Positions 44,091 to 52,944 of a stretch of DNA of 64,000 nucleotides are shown here, one piece after another. Source of the stretch: Pseudomonadota bacterium. GTDB lineage: Bacteria > Pseudomonadota > Gammaproteobacteria > Xanthomonadales > Xanthomonadaceae. The stretch lies in the NCBI GenBank assembly GCA_023390905.1, contig JAEWBY010000090.1, forward strand, positions 1-64,000. The letters are read 5' to 3'. A program made the translations under genes and the position numbers. The notes under the pieces were generated by a model. It was not told where the DNA came from. It saw nothing but the letters and a program-made list of their open reading frames with translations, and did not search any database. Every line of letters begins with the position of its first letter. Within the stretch, counting starts at the first letter, position 1.

Positions 44091-44758
44091 GGTTGGCGCT
44101 CGCCCGCGCGCGTGAACGGCATCGACTCGGGCGACACCGCGCCGCCGGAGATGATGAAGCTCATCGCCTGATCTACCGTCCAGTCAGTCGGCGTCAGCAG
44201 CTCGACCGGCACGATTTCCAGATAGCCGGACGTCGGGTTGGGCGTGGTCGGTACATACACCGCCGCGAGTTCGCGGCCGGTGCCTTCCTCGCGGATCACG
44301 CGGGTCACCAGGCCGACGGATTTCATGTCCCGGTGCGGGAAGTCGATCAGCACCACGCGCTGCGTGCTGCCCGGCTTGGTCTGCAGGATGTCGAGCAATT
44401 GGCGCGCGCTGGTGTAGATCGTGCTGGCCAGCGGAATGCGCAGGATCAGCAGTTCGAACCAGCGCAGCAACTGCTGTCCGATCACGCGCCGGGCGAGAAC
44501 GCCGACCGCCAGGATCGCCAGCAGCGTGGCGATCAGCGCGATGGTGTTCTGCACCCACAGCGCGTTGAACCAGCCGAGCGAATCCGGGAACGAGGCCGCG
44601 ATCCGGTGCGAAACCGGACCGACGAAGGGCTTGCTGATGTCCGACAACAGCACGAACACGAACTTCACCACCACCCAGGTCAGCCAGATGGGCAACAGGG
44701 TCAGCAGACCGGTGAGGAACAGGCGTTGCAGCGAAGGGCGGGGGGCGTCGGGGGGCAT
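44087..44758 (-). CDS. DUF502 family membrane protein
   Basis: Membrane protein of 223 residues with two N-terminal helices (about 10-32 and 62-85, LFLTGLLTLLPIWLTWVVVKF and TIALIATLLAILAVGVLARR) and a soluble C-terminal part with VVLIDFPHRDMKSVGLVTR and YVPTTPNPTSGYLEIVP, typical of DUF502. The function is not known; the family is widespread in bacteria. The ATG is taken at MPPDAPRP, which lies in a short 95-base gap after the next gene. Its stop overlaps the yhhQ start. Confidence 0.85.
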   Translation of the reverse strand: MPPDAPRPSLQRLFLTGLLTLLPIWLTWVVVKFVFVLLSDISKPFVGPVSHRIAASFPDSLGWFNALWVQNTIALIATLLAILAVGVLARRVIGQQLLRWFELLILRIPLASTIYTSARQLLDILQTKPGSTQRVVLIDFPHRDMKSVGLVTRVIREEGTGRELAAVYVPTTPNPTSGYLEIVPVELLTPTDWTVDQAMSFIISGGAVSPESMPFTRAGERQP

Positions 44759-44853
44759 CCGGCTATTGTAGGGTGCGTCGCCGCCTATCCGCGGGCCGCC
44801 CTGCGCAACGTGGTGTCGCCTGACCGAAACGATGTGCGGTTGCCGTTCGCGGC

Positions 44854-45315
44854 TCAGGGCGCGCCGCGCGCCTGCGGCTTCAGTCGCACATAGATCTGCT
44901 TGCGCACGCGGGCGACGATGTCTCCGCTGGCGTCCAGCACATCGACCGGCAGCCAGTGCAGGTGTTTGCCGCCGCCGGCGGTGGCGCGGCGCAGCTCGTC
45001 GAGCAGGGCGTCCTCGACCCGGAATTCGGCCACGACCGTGCCCTGGCCGGGCTTCACGAATTCGATCTCGCCGGCCTTGTCCCACACGTAGTAGTCGCGG
45101 CCCAGGCATTCCTTGACGAGGATCATCCAGAACGGATCGGTCATCGAGAACAGGTTGCCGCCGAAATGCGTGCCGACGTAGTTGCGGTTCCAGGGCCGCA
45201 TGCGCAGTTCCACCCGCGCGTGGCGCCAGTCATCGCTCAGCCGGGTGACGTGGATGCCGCTGGCCAGGAACGGCGGCCAGAGGTTGAAAATGTGGCGGAG
45301 CAGGGAAGCCTTCAT
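44854..45315 (-). CDS. DUF4442 hotdog-fold protein
   Basis: Protein of 153 residues with the DUF4442 hotdog pattern: MRPWNRNYVGTHFGGNLFSMTDPFWMIL (helix wrapped by strands), then DKAGEIEFVKPGQGTVVAEFRV and VARVRKQIYVRL. The family resembles thioesterases but lacks clear proof of activity here. It is soluble and probably cytosolic. It follows the cnoX gene on the minus strand after a hairpin, so it may be transcribed separately. Confidence 0.85.
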   Translation of the reverse strand: MKASLLRHIFNLWPPFLASGIHVTRLSDDWRHARVELRMRPWNRNYVGTHFGGNLFSMTDPFWMILVKECLGRDYYVWDKAGEIEFVKPGQGTVVAEFRVEDALLDELRRATAGGGKHLHWLPVDVLDASGDIVARVRKQIYVRLKPQARGAP

Positions 45316-45398
45316 CGGTCCGGCGACGCGGGAGACAGGCGGCGAAGGCTACCATACGCCCGCGTACTGATGGCTCGATTCCGGTGCCCGGAAAGGAA

Positions 45399-45419
45399 AG
45401 AGCCTGCATGGCAGGCTCT
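45399..45419 (-). terminator. hairpin after the cnoX gene
   Basis: Nine-base stem AGAGCCTGC / GCAGGCTCT with an ATG triloop. On the minus strand it is followed by TTTCCTTTCC, a broken T-run, 31 bases after the cnoX stop. Confidence 0.7.
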
Positions 45420-45449
45420 CGATGGGCGGGCCGCGCGGGCGAGATCGGA

Positions 45450-46301
45450 TCAGAACAGCAGCGCTGACATCTTCCGGCGATACGCGCCGACCAGATCCTC
45501 GTCCTCGATGACGCGGAAGGCATCGATCAGCGACTTCTTCGGCAGGCCATCCTCATAGGCGCGATCCAGCTTCAGCATTTCGAGGAACTGGGCGAGGGCG
45601 GCTTCGTCTTCACCGGCAATGAGGTGATGGACGCCGCGCAGGTGGCGCGCGCGCAGGTCACGCGGATTGGCGGCGATGGCGGTGTCGAGCACGTCGGCCG
45701 GCGGGGCCTCCTTCAAAGCCGACACGAAGCCCAGGCGGGCGCGTGCGCGCACGGCGCGATCATCGGTGGCGAGGTTGGCGGGCAGGGCATCGAGCAGGCG
45801 CTCGGCTTCCTCCGCCCCGCCGATGCGCACCAGCGCCAGCGCGAGATCGAGCTTCAGTTCGTCCTTGTCCGGTTCGGCTTCCACCGCCCTGCGCAGCGCG
45901 ATCACGGCTGCATGGGGATCGATCGGCGCGGCGGTTTCGGGTGCGGCGGCGGCGGCCGGTTCGATGCCGTGCTGGGCGAGGAACTCGCGCAGCTGGCCTT
46001 CCGGCAGCGCGCCCGGGAAGCCGTCCACGAGCTGCCCGCCCTTGACCAGGAAGACCGTCGGCACCGAGCGGATCTGGAAGGCCGCCGCGATCTGCTGCTC
46101 CTTGTCCACATCGACCTTGGCCAGGCGGAAGGCGCCGTTGTATTCGCCCGCCAGCTTCTCGAGGATGGGCCCGAGCGTCTTGCACGGCCCGCACCAGGTG
46201 GCCCAGAAATCGACCAGCACGGGGACTTCGAGCGACTTCTGCAGCACCTCGGCTTCGAAGGTCTCGGTGGTGGCGTCGAATACGTGGGGCAGCTCGCTCA
46301 T
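45450..46301 (-). CDS. cnoX: thioredoxin-TPR chaperedoxin CnoX (YbbN)
   Basis: Protein of 283 residues made of an N-terminal thioredoxin domain (about 1-110) and a C-terminal tetratricopeptide-like part (about 140-280). The redox site WATWCGPCKTLGP is a standard CGPC, and SVPTVFLVKGG holds the cis-Pro. CnoX protects proteins from oxidation and works with GroEL in E. coli. The E. coli protein lacks the first cysteine, but here both are present, so thiol-disulphide exchange is possible. The ATG is at MSELPHVFDATTETFEAEV; the longer frame upstream has poor composition. Confidence 0.92.
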   Translation of the reverse strand: MSELPHVFDATTETFEAEVLQKSLEVPVLVDFWATWCGPCKTLGPILEKLAGEYNGAFRLAKVDVDKEQQIAAAFQIRSVPTVFLVKGGQLVDGFPGALPEGQLREFLAQHGIEPAAAAAPETAAPIDPHAAVIALRRAVEAEPDKDELKLDLALALVRIGGAEEAERLLDALPANLATDDRAVRARARLGFVSALKEAPPADVLDTAIAANPRDLRARHLRGVHHLIAGEDEAALAQFLEMLKLDRAYEDGLPKKSLIDAFRVIEDEDLVGAYRRKMSALLF

Positions 46302-46633
46302 GGGGATCCTGGCAGTCGGAATGGCATACAGATGGAGTCGGGGCGGGAAGGATACAAGTGAGGCCGCGTGAATACGGCGCCGGCTCCGATCGTGCACGGG
46401 ATCAGGGGGGCTGAACCGCAGAAGGCATTGCCGTGACCCGCCGGCGTTCGGCCAGCCGATGGCGCGCGTTGCGATCGCCGGCCCACGCGCAGCCATCCGT
46501 CCCGGACGGTGGCGGCGGGGCGCAGGAGGTGGCGCGGCGAACTATCATGGCCTCCGCTGCGGAACGCCGGCGCTTTCGCGGGATTCGCGCGTCCGCGTCG
46601 CGGGCGTCGGTTGTGGCCAGGAGAGGTGTTCCG
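46302..46633. other. non-coding divergent intergenic region
   Basis: About 330 bases between cnoX and the DUF998-like gene. It includes the strong AGGAGAGG ribosome-binding site at its end (46619-46626) but no clear promoter pair, tRNA or conserved small frame. Confidence 0.5.
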
Positions 46634-47257
46634 TTGGAATCAGGACTGAAACGCGCGCTGCATCATGCGGCCCTGGTCGGGCTGCTGCTGTTCGTGCTGG
46701 CGGCGATCGGGTTCGGCGCGGCGCTGCAAGGCTATTCGCAAATCGATCATCTGCTCGACGTGCTCGGCGCCAGGGGCATGGTGCGCGCCAACGCCTATAA
46801 CCTGCTCGGCCTGATCCTCCCCGGACTGCTCGCCGGCGCCTCGGCGCTGCATCTGCGCCAGCATCTGCCCGCCGACACCGGATGGCCGGTGCGCATCGGT
46901 GCGCAGTTGCTGCTGCTGTCGACGCTGGGACTGGTGGCGCTGGGACTGGCGCCGGTCGATCCGGCGGATCTGCACAACACCGCCAGCAGCTGGCACGCGA
47001 CGGCGTGGATGCTGTGGTGGGTGGCGTTCGCGCCGGGCGCGCTGCTGCTGGGCTGGGGCTTGCGTGGACGCCCGCAGTGGCGCGCATTCGCGCGCATCTG
47101 CGTGATGGCCGCAATCGCGGTGCTGCTGCTGGCGCTGGCGGGCGTCGAGCTGTTGCCGGCCGGTCTGGCGCAGAGGATGGCATTCCTCGTGTGGTGGATT
47201 CCGCTGCTTGGCGCGGATCGCCTCGGACGCCAGCACGCGCGCGCTCGACGCGACTGA
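46634..47257 (+). CDS. six-helix membrane protein, DUF998-like
   Basis: Membrane protein of 207 residues with six helices (about 10-32, 52-72, 90-108, 120-140, 152-170 and 178-195), resembling DUF998. TTG at 46634 is the start because a near-perfect Shine-Dalgarno AGGAGAGG ends seven bases upstream; the longer frame upstream of it has no such site. DPADLHNTASSWHATAWMLWWVAFAPGALLLGWGL is typical of the family. No function can be given. It lies 97 bases before leuS on the same strand. Confidence 0.7.
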   Translation: MESGLKRALHHAALVGLLLFVLAAIGFGAALQGYSQIDHLLDVLGARGMVRANAYNLLGLILPGLLAGASALHLRQHLPADTGWPVRIGAQLLLLSTLGLVALGLAPVDPADLHNTASSWHATAWMLWWVAFAPGALLLGWGLRGRPQWRAFARICVMAAIAVLLLALAGVELLPAGLAQRMAFLVWWIPLLGADRLGRQHARARRD

Positions 47258-47354
47258 GCCGGCAAAACGCGCGAAGGCTGCGCGGGCAGGCCCGGGATGA
47301 AGCGCTTTCGGTTACCCTTGTCAGGTTTTTTGCAGCCTTTTGCCGCTCTCCGCC

Positions 47355-50003
47355 ATGTCCACAGCCGAACCCGCCGTCTACGATCCGCAGTCCGTCGAAT
47401 CCGCCGCCCAGGCCTTCTGGGAGAACCGCCGGGCCTTCGAGGTCGATGAGCGTTCGGACAAGCCCAAGTTCTACTGCCTGTCGATGCTGCCGTATCCGTC
47501 CGGCGCACTGCACATGGGCCACGTGCGCAACTACACCATCGGCGACGTGATCAGCCGCTACAAGCGGATGACCGGCCACAACGTGCTGCAACCGATGGGC
47601 TGGGACGCCTTCGGCCTGCCGGCGGAAAACGCCGCGATCAAGAACAGGACCGCGCCGGCGAAGTGGACCTACGCCAACATCGATCACATGCGCAGCCAGC
47701 TCAAGTCGCTGGGCTATGCGATCGACTGGTCGCGCGAATTCGCCACCTGCCGGCCCGAGTACTACGTGCACGAGCAGCGCATGTTCACCCGACTGCTGCG
47801 CAAGGGCCTGGCCTACCGCAAGAATTCGGTGGTGAACTGGGATCCAGTCGATCAGACGGTGCTGGCGAACGAGCAGGTCATCGATGGCCGCGGCTGGCGC
47901 TCCGGCGCGATCGTGGAAAAGCGCGAGATTCCGCAGTGGTTCCTGCGCATCACCGATTACGCGCAGGAGCTGCTGGACGGTCTGGACGATCTGCCCGGCT
48001 GGCCCGATGCGGTCAAGACGATGCAGCGCAACTGGATCGGCCGCTCCGAAGGGCTGGAGATCAGTTTCGCGGTCGAGCAGTCCGCCGATGTGCTGACCGT
48101 GTTCACCACGCGCCCGGACACATTGATGGGTGTCACCTTCGTCTCCATCGCCGGTGAGCATCCGCTGGCGCAGAAAGCGGCGGCGAACAATCCGGAACTG
48201 GCCGCGTTCCTGGAGCAGTTGAAACAGGGCGGTGTCTCCGAGGCCGAGCTGGAAACGCAGGAAAAGCGCGGCATGGACACCGGCCTGCGCGCGGTCCATC
48301 CGATCACCGGCGAGAAGCTGCCGGTGTGGGTCGCCAACTTCGTGCTGATGGGCTACGGCACCGGCGCGGTGATGGCGGTGCCCGGCCACGATCAGCGCGA
48401 CTTCGAATTCGCGCACAAGTACGCGCTGCCGATTCGCCAGGTCATCGCGCTGAAGTCGCCGCGGACCGAGGAAGAAAGAAATTACGATCCCACCACCTGG
48501 CACGACTGGTACGGCGACAAGACGCGCGCGGATCTGGAACTGGTCAATTCCGGCGAGTTCGACGGTCTGGATTACCAGGGCGCGTTCGAAGCCTTCGCCG
48601 AGCGTTTCGAGCGTCAGGGCCGTGGCCAGCGTCGCGTCAATTACCGCCTGCGTGACTGGGGCGTGTCGCGCCAGCGCTACTGGGGCTGCCCGATTCCGGT
48701 GATCTACTGCGACAAGTGCGGCGCGGTGCCGGTGCCGGATTCGCAGCTGCCGGTGCTGTTGCCGGAAGACGTGACGCTGGATGGCGTGAAGTCGCCGATC
48801 AAGGCCGATCCGGAATGGCGCAGGACGACCTGCCCCGAATGCGGCGGAGCGGCCGAGCGCGAGACCGACACGTTCGACACCTTCATGGAATCGAGCTGGT
48901 ATTACGCGCGCTACACCTCGCCCGGCGCGAAGGACATGGTCGACAAGCGCGGCAACTACTGGCTGCCGGTCGATCAGTACATCGGCGGCATCGAGCACGC
49001 GATCCTGCACCTGATGTATTTCCGCTTCTATCACAAGCTGCTGCGTGACGCGCGGCTGGTGGACAGTGACGAACCGGCGACCCATCTGCTGACCCAGGGC
49101 ATGGTGATCGCCGAGACGTTCTATCGCGACAATGCCGACGGATCGAAGGACTGGATCAACCCGGCCGACGTGGACGTGCAGCGCGATGACAAGGGCCGCG
49201 TGATCGGCGCGACCCTGAAGACCGACGGCCAGCCGGTGAAGATCGGGCCGGTCGAGAAGATGTCGAAGTCGAAGAACAACGGTGTCGACCCGCAGACGAT
49301 GGTCGAAAAATTCGGCGCCGACACCGTGCGCCTGTTTTCGATGTTCGCCGCGCCGCCGGAACAGTCGCTGGAATGGAACGAAGCCGGCGTGGAAGGCATG
49401 GCGCGCTTCCTGCGCCGCCTGTGGACGCAGGTCGAAAAGCACGCCGTACAGGGCGTGGTCTCGGCCACCGACCTGCAGTCGGCCATCGGCGGCGCGCTGA
49501 GCGCCGAGCAGAAGGCGCTGCGCCGCAAGACCCACGAAACGATCGAGAAGGTCGGCCACGACTATGGCAAGCGCCACAGTTTCAACACCGCGATCGCGGC
49601 GGTGATGGAACTGTCCAACGCGGTCGGCAAATTCGATGACCAGAGTCCGGCGGGTCGCGCGGTGCGTCAGGAAGCGCTGGAAGCAGCGGTGCTGCTGCTC
49701 AATCCGATCACCCCGCATGCCAGTCATGCGCTGTGGCAGACGCTGGGCCATGCCGAGACGCTGCTGGAGGACGTCACGTTCCCGCAGGCCGACACCACGG
49801 CGCTGGTGCGCGACTCGCTGACGCTGGCGGTGCAGGTCAACGGCAAGCTGCGCGGCACCATCGAGGTCGCCGCCGATGCCGGCCGCGACGCGATCGAGGC
49901 CATGGCCCGCGCCGAGCCCAACACGGCGCGCTTCATCGAAGGCATGACCATCCGCAAGGTCATCATCGTGCCGGGCAAGATCGTCAATATCGTCGCCGGC
50001 TGA
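47355..50003 (+). CDS. leuS: leucyl-tRNA synthetase
   Basis: Class I synthetase that charges tRNA-Leu. The 882 residues are the usual bacterial length. The HIGH motif is HMGH in ALHMGHVRNY (about residue 51) and KMSKS is intact in EKMSKSKNN (about 635). The CP1 editing domain is present (about 225-420, with TTRPDTLMGVTF and VMAVPGHDQRDFEFA). A zinc knuckle-like CDKCGAVP...CPECGG lies at about 460-505. The ATG at MSTAEPAVYDPQ is preferred to one five codons upstream. It begins the conserved leuS-lptE-holA-nadD-rsfS-rlmH block. Confidence 0.98.
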   Translation: MSTAEPAVYDPQSVESAAQAFWENRRAFEVDERSDKPKFYCLSMLPYPSGALHMGHVRNYTIGDVISRYKRMTGHNVLQPMGWDAFGLPAENAAIKNRTAPAKWTYANIDHMRSQLKSLGYAIDWSREFATCRPEYYVHEQRMFTRLLRKGLAYRKNSVVNWDPVDQTVLANEQVIDGRGWRSGAIVEKREIPQWFLRITDYAQELLDGLDDLPGWPDAVKTMQRNWIGRSEGLEISFAVEQSADVLTVFTTRPDTLMGVTFVSIAGEHPLAQKAAANNPELAAFLEQLKQGGVSEAELETQEKRGMDTGLRAVHPITGEKLPVWVANFVLMGYGTGAVMAVPGHDQRDFEFAHKYALPIRQVIALKSPRTEEERNYDPTTWHDWYGDKTRADLELVNSGEFDGLDYQGAFEAFAERFERQGRGQRRVNYRLRDWGVSRQRYWGCPIPVIYCDKCGAVPVPDSQLPVLLPEDVTLDGVKSPIKADPEWRRTTCPECGGAAERETDTFDTFMESSWYYARYTSPGAKDMVDKRGNYWLPVDQYIGGIEHAILHLMYFRFYHKLLRDARLVDSDEPATHLLTQGMVIAETFYRDNADGSKDWINPADVDVQRDDKGRVIGATLKTDGQPVKIGPVEKMSKSKNNGVDPQTMVEKFGADTVRLFSMFAAPPEQSLEWNEAGVEGMARFLRRLWTQVEKHAVQGVVSATDLQSAIGGALSAEQKALRRKTHETIEKVGHDYGKRHSFNTAIAAVMELSNAVGKFDDQSPAGRAVRQEALEAAVLLLNPITPHASHALWQTLGHAETLLEDVTFPQADTTALVRDSLTLAVQVNGKLRGTIEVAADAGRDAIEAMARAEPNTARFIEGMTIRKVIIVPGKIVNIVAG

Positions 50004-50096
50004 TCCGGCGGCGGTGCCGATGGCGTGCATCGATGGCGTTCACCCGTCGCCGGCTAGGCTATTGCCGCCCATGACGGCCTCGTCCAGACTTCGCCC

Positions 50097-50672
50097 ATGA
50101 CCCGATCCCTGCTCGCCCGCTCGCTCGCCATCGCCGCTCTGATCGCCGTGCTGTCCGGCTGCGGCTTCCATCTGCGCAACCGCATCGCGCTGCCCGAGGA
50201 TCTCGGCCCGGTGCTGGTCACTTCGAACACGCGCTACAGCCAGTTGCCGGATGCGATCGCGCGTGGCCTGCAGACCTCGGGTGCGACGCTGGCCCCGGAT
50301 GGCAGCCAGAACGTGGCGACATTGCGGGTGGTGTCCGAGCGCTGGGGTGATCGCCCCATCGCCATCGACGATCTCGGCCGCGCGCAGGAATACAGCCTGC
50401 GCTATGCGGTGATCTTCTCCTTCAACAAGGCCGATGGCAGCGTGCTGGTGCCGCAGCAGGTCATCGAACTGTCGCGCGATTACGTGTCGCCGCCGCAGGA
50501 CGCCACCGGCACCAGCACCGAGCGCGAGATCCTGGCCGATGAACTGCGCCGCGAAATGGCCGCCTCGATCCTGCGCCGCATCGATGGCGTGATGCGCGCC
50601 GGCCCGGTGGTTGCGCCGGCCGATGCCGTGCCGTCCGCGCCGGTCCAGTCTCCGGCCAACGATGGAACTTAA
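50097..50672 (+). CDS. lptE: LPS assembly lipoprotein LptE
   Basis: Outer-membrane lipoprotein that plugs the LptD barrel and helps insert lipopolysaccharide. The 191 residues begin with a signal ending in the lipobox LSGC, then GFHLRNRIALPEDLGPVLVTS, the conserved LptE opening. The alpha/beta core includes YSLRYAVIFSF. The stop TAA overlaps the holA start, and the gene follows leuS by 93 bases, the standard gammaproteobacterial order. Confidence 0.95.
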   Translation: MTRSLLARSLAIAALIAVLSGCGFHLRNRIALPEDLGPVLVTSNTRYSQLPDAIARGLQTSGATLAPDGSQNVATLRVVSERWGDRPIAIDDLGRAQEYSLRYAVIFSFNKADGSVLVPQQVIELSRDYVSPPQDATGTSTEREILADELRREMAASILRRIDGVMRAGPVVAPADAVPSAPVQSPANDGT

Positions 50673-51690
50673 GCCCGAGCAACTGCTCACGCAGGGTTCG
50701 GCGCTGCGGCCGGCGTACCTGATCGCCGGTCCTGAAATGCTGCGCGTGCTCGAGGCCGCCGACGCGGTGCGCCAGCAGGCGCGTGCGCAGGGCATCGGCG
50801 AACGCGAGGTCTTCGATGTCGAGGGCCGCGATTTCGACTGGGGCCATCTGGAAGCCAGCTTCAACGCACCAAGCTTGTTCAGTGCGCAGCGCCTGATCGA
50901 GATCCGCATGCCCAGCGGCAAGCCGGGCAAGGAAGGCGCGGAAGTCATCAGCCGCTTCTGCGCGCACCCGCCGGGGGATGTGATCCTGCTGATCACCGCC
51001 GGCGAGTGGAGCAAGGCGCATCACGGCAAGTGGGCCGACGTGGTGTCGCAGGTCGGCGTCATCGCAATCGCCTGGGCGATCAAGCCGCATGAGCTGCCCG
51101 GATGGATCGAAAGCCGGCTGCGCGCGCGCGGGCTGCGGGCCGAGCGGGACGCGGTGCAGGCCCTGGCCGATCGGGTCGAAGGCAACCTGCTCGCCGCCGC
51201 GCAGGAGATCGACAAGCTCGCGCTGCTGGCCGAGGGGCGCACGCTCGACGCCGGCATGATGGAGGCGCTGGTCGCCGACGCCGCGCGTTTCGACGTCTTC
51301 CGCCTGACCGATGCCATGCTGGCCGGGCAGGGCGCGCTGGTCTCGCGGATGCTGGCCGGATTGCGCGCCGAGGGCGACGTGGTGGCCGGGCTGATGCCGA
51401 TGATCGTCAAGGAACTGCTGCGCACCGCGGCGCTGGCGCGCGTGCAGGCCGAAGGCGGCAACCTCGCCGCCGAGATGAAGGCGCAGGGCATCTGGGAATC
51501 CAAGCAGGCGCCGTTCAAGCGCGCGCTGCAGCGGCATGCCAATCCGCAGCGCTGGGAGCGCTTCGTCGCCGAAGCCTCGCGCATCGATCGCATCGCCAAG
51601 GGTCGCGCGGCGGGCGATGCCTGGGTGTCGCTGGAACGGCTGCTGCTCGCGGTGGCCGAAGCGCGCGCGGTGCGCCTGCTGGTGGCCTGA
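50662..51690 (+). CDS. holA: DNA polymerase III subunit delta
   Basis: Clamp-loader delta subunit that opens the beta sliding clamp, 342 residues. AYLIAGPEMLRVLEAADAVR (Walker-like P-loop remnant), NAPSLFSAQRLIEIRMPSGKPGKEG, and a C-terminal helical collar with MLAGLRAEGDVVAGLMPMIVKELLRTAAL match HolA. The ATG lies inside the end of lptE, overlapping by 11 bases. Confidence 0.95.
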   Translation: MELKPEQLLTQGSALRPAYLIAGPEMLRVLEAADAVRQQARAQGIGEREVFDVEGRDFDWGHLEASFNAPSLFSAQRLIEIRMPSGKPGKEGAEVISRFCAHPPGDVILLITAGEWSKAHHGKWADVVSQVGVIAIAWAIKPHELPGWIESRLRARGLRAERDAVQALADRVEGNLLAAAQEIDKLALLAEGRTLDAGMMEALVADAARFDVFRLTDAMLAGQGALVSRMLAGLRAEGDVVAGLMPMIVKELLRTAALARVQAEGGNLAAEMKAQGIWESKQAPFKRALQRHANPQRWERFVAEASRIDRIAKGRAAGDAWVSLERLLLAVAEARAVRLLVA

Positions 51691-51703
51691 GCGCGCGCCG
51701 CTC

Positions 51704-52381
51704 GTGCTGAACCTCTACTACGGCGGCACCTTCGATCCCGTCCACAACGGTCATCTGGCGATCGCCCGCGCCGCGCGTGATGAACTCCGGACCCCGGTAC
51801 ACCTGATGCCGGCCGCCGATCCCGCGCACCGTGCGCCGCCCGGCGCCCCTGCCGCGCAGCGCGCGCACATGCTCGATCTGGCGGTGCAGGGCGAGCCCGG
51901 CCTGCAGGTGGACCGGCGTGAACTGCTGCGCGCCGCACGTGATCCCGGCGCACGCTCGTACACCATCGATACGCTGCGGGAGCTGCGCGATGAGCTGGGG
52001 ACCGATGCGCCGATCGCCTTGCTCATCGGCGCCGACAGCCTGCTGGGCCTGCCGACTTGGCGCCAGTGGCGGAGGTTGTTCGACTTGGCCCATTTCGTGG
52101 TGGCCGAGCGGCCCGGGTCCGCGCTGGATGCGGGGCTGCCGGCCGAACTGGCCACCGAGCTGGACGGGCGCTGGACGCGCGGAGCCGCCGGACTGACCGG
52201 GCGCCCCGCCGGCTGCGTGCACCGGTTGCGCCAGCCGCTGCATCCGGAATCGGCCAGCGACATCCGCCAACGCATCGCGCAGGGCCGGCCCTGGCGCGAA
52301 TTCGTGCCCGCGGCCGTGGCCGACTGGATCGCGGACGAACGGTTGTACTTCACGCCGGGGCCGGAAAACGCTCCGGTATAA
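51704..52381 (+). CDS. nadD: nicotinate-nucleotide adenylyltransferase
   Basis: Adds AMP to nicotinate mononucleotide to give deamido-NAD, 225 residues. The nucleotidyltransferase signature YGGTFDPVHNGHLAIAR is at the N-terminus. LLIGADSLLGLPTWRQW and SASDIRQRIAQG (the SxTxxR ATP motif) are in the expected places. The start is GTG at 51704, giving a normal N-terminus; the frame is open further upstream inside holA but that part is unlike NadD. It is followed by rsfS. Confidence 0.94.
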   Translation: MLNLYYGGTFDPVHNGHLAIARAARDELRTPVHLMPAADPAHRAPPGAPAAQRAHMLDLAVQGEPGLQVDRRELLRAARDPGARSYTIDTLRELRDELGTDAPIALLIGADSLLGLPTWRQWRRLFDLAHFVVAERPGSALDAGLPAELATELDGRWTRGAAGLTGRPAGCVHRLRQPLHPESASDIRQRIAQGRPWREFVPAAVADWIADERLYFTPGPENAPV

Positions 52382-52413
52382 TCACCGCCGAATTCCCGCG
52401 AGTCCGCCCCACT

Positions 52414-52827
52414 TTGTCCAGCCAAGCACAAGTCATCAAGACCCGTCTCCCCAGCCCCCCTCCGGCCGTGCCGGAACTGCTCGCCACCGTGCATGCGGCC
52501 GTGGAGGAACTGAAAGCCAAGGACGTCGTCGAGATCGATGTGCGGGGCAAGTCCAGCGTCGCCGATTTCCTCGTGATCGCCTCGGGCACTTCGACCCGCC
52601 ACGTCAAGTCGATCGCCGATGAAGTGGTCAAGTTCGCCAAGAAGCTCGATGTCATGCCGCTGGGTGTGGAGGGCGAGCGCGAGGCCGAGTGGGTGCTGGT
52701 GGATCTGGGCGATGTGATCGTCCACATCATGCTGCCGCGCGTGCGCGAGTTCTATGCGCTGGAGCGGCTCTGGACGGTCGGTGACCAGCCGCCGGGCGAA
52801 CACGAGGAAGAAGCCGGCGCGCGCTGA
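52414..52827 (+). CDS. rsfS: ribosome silencing factor RsfS
   Basis: RsfS binds ribosomal protein L14 and blocks subunit joining in stationary phase. The core is diagnostic: DVRGKSSVADFLVIASGTSTRHVKSIADEV and EGEREAEWVLVDLGDVIVHIMLPRVREFYALERLW. The start is uncertain. TTG at 52414 gives 137 residues with a SSQAQVIKT opening like that of xanthomonad proteins, while GTG at 52468 would give 119. The gene is followed by a strong UUCG-loop terminator, then rlmH. Confidence 0.92.
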   Translation: MSSQAQVIKTRLPSPPPAVPELLATVHAAVEELKAKDVVEIDVRGKSSVADFLVIASGTSTRHVKSIADEVVKFAKKLDVMPLGVEGEREAEWVLVDLGDVIVHIMLPRVREFYALERLWTVGDQPPGEHEEEAGAR

Positions 52828-52852
52828 TTTTCCGCGCGGCCGCGCAGGCAGG

Positions 52853-52882
52853 AGACGGCGCTTCGGCGCCGTTTTCCGTTTC
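52853..52882 (+). terminator. UUCG-tetraloop terminator after rsfS
   Basis: Stem ACGGCGC / GCGCCGT with a TTCG tetraloop and TTTTCCGTTT behind. It lies 27 bases after the rsfS stop and before rlmH, so rlmH may have its own promoter or be reached by readthrough. Confidence 0.8.
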
Positions 52883-52944
52883 CGGGCCTGCAGAAGATCC
52901 GTCGCCGGGCGCAGGCGGCATCCACCGGCCGCTATCATGGGCGC

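Noticed and set aside
46545..50030. A 1161-codon minus-strand frame opposite leuS
   Set aside because: Codon-bias shadow of leuS with no domain-like sequence.
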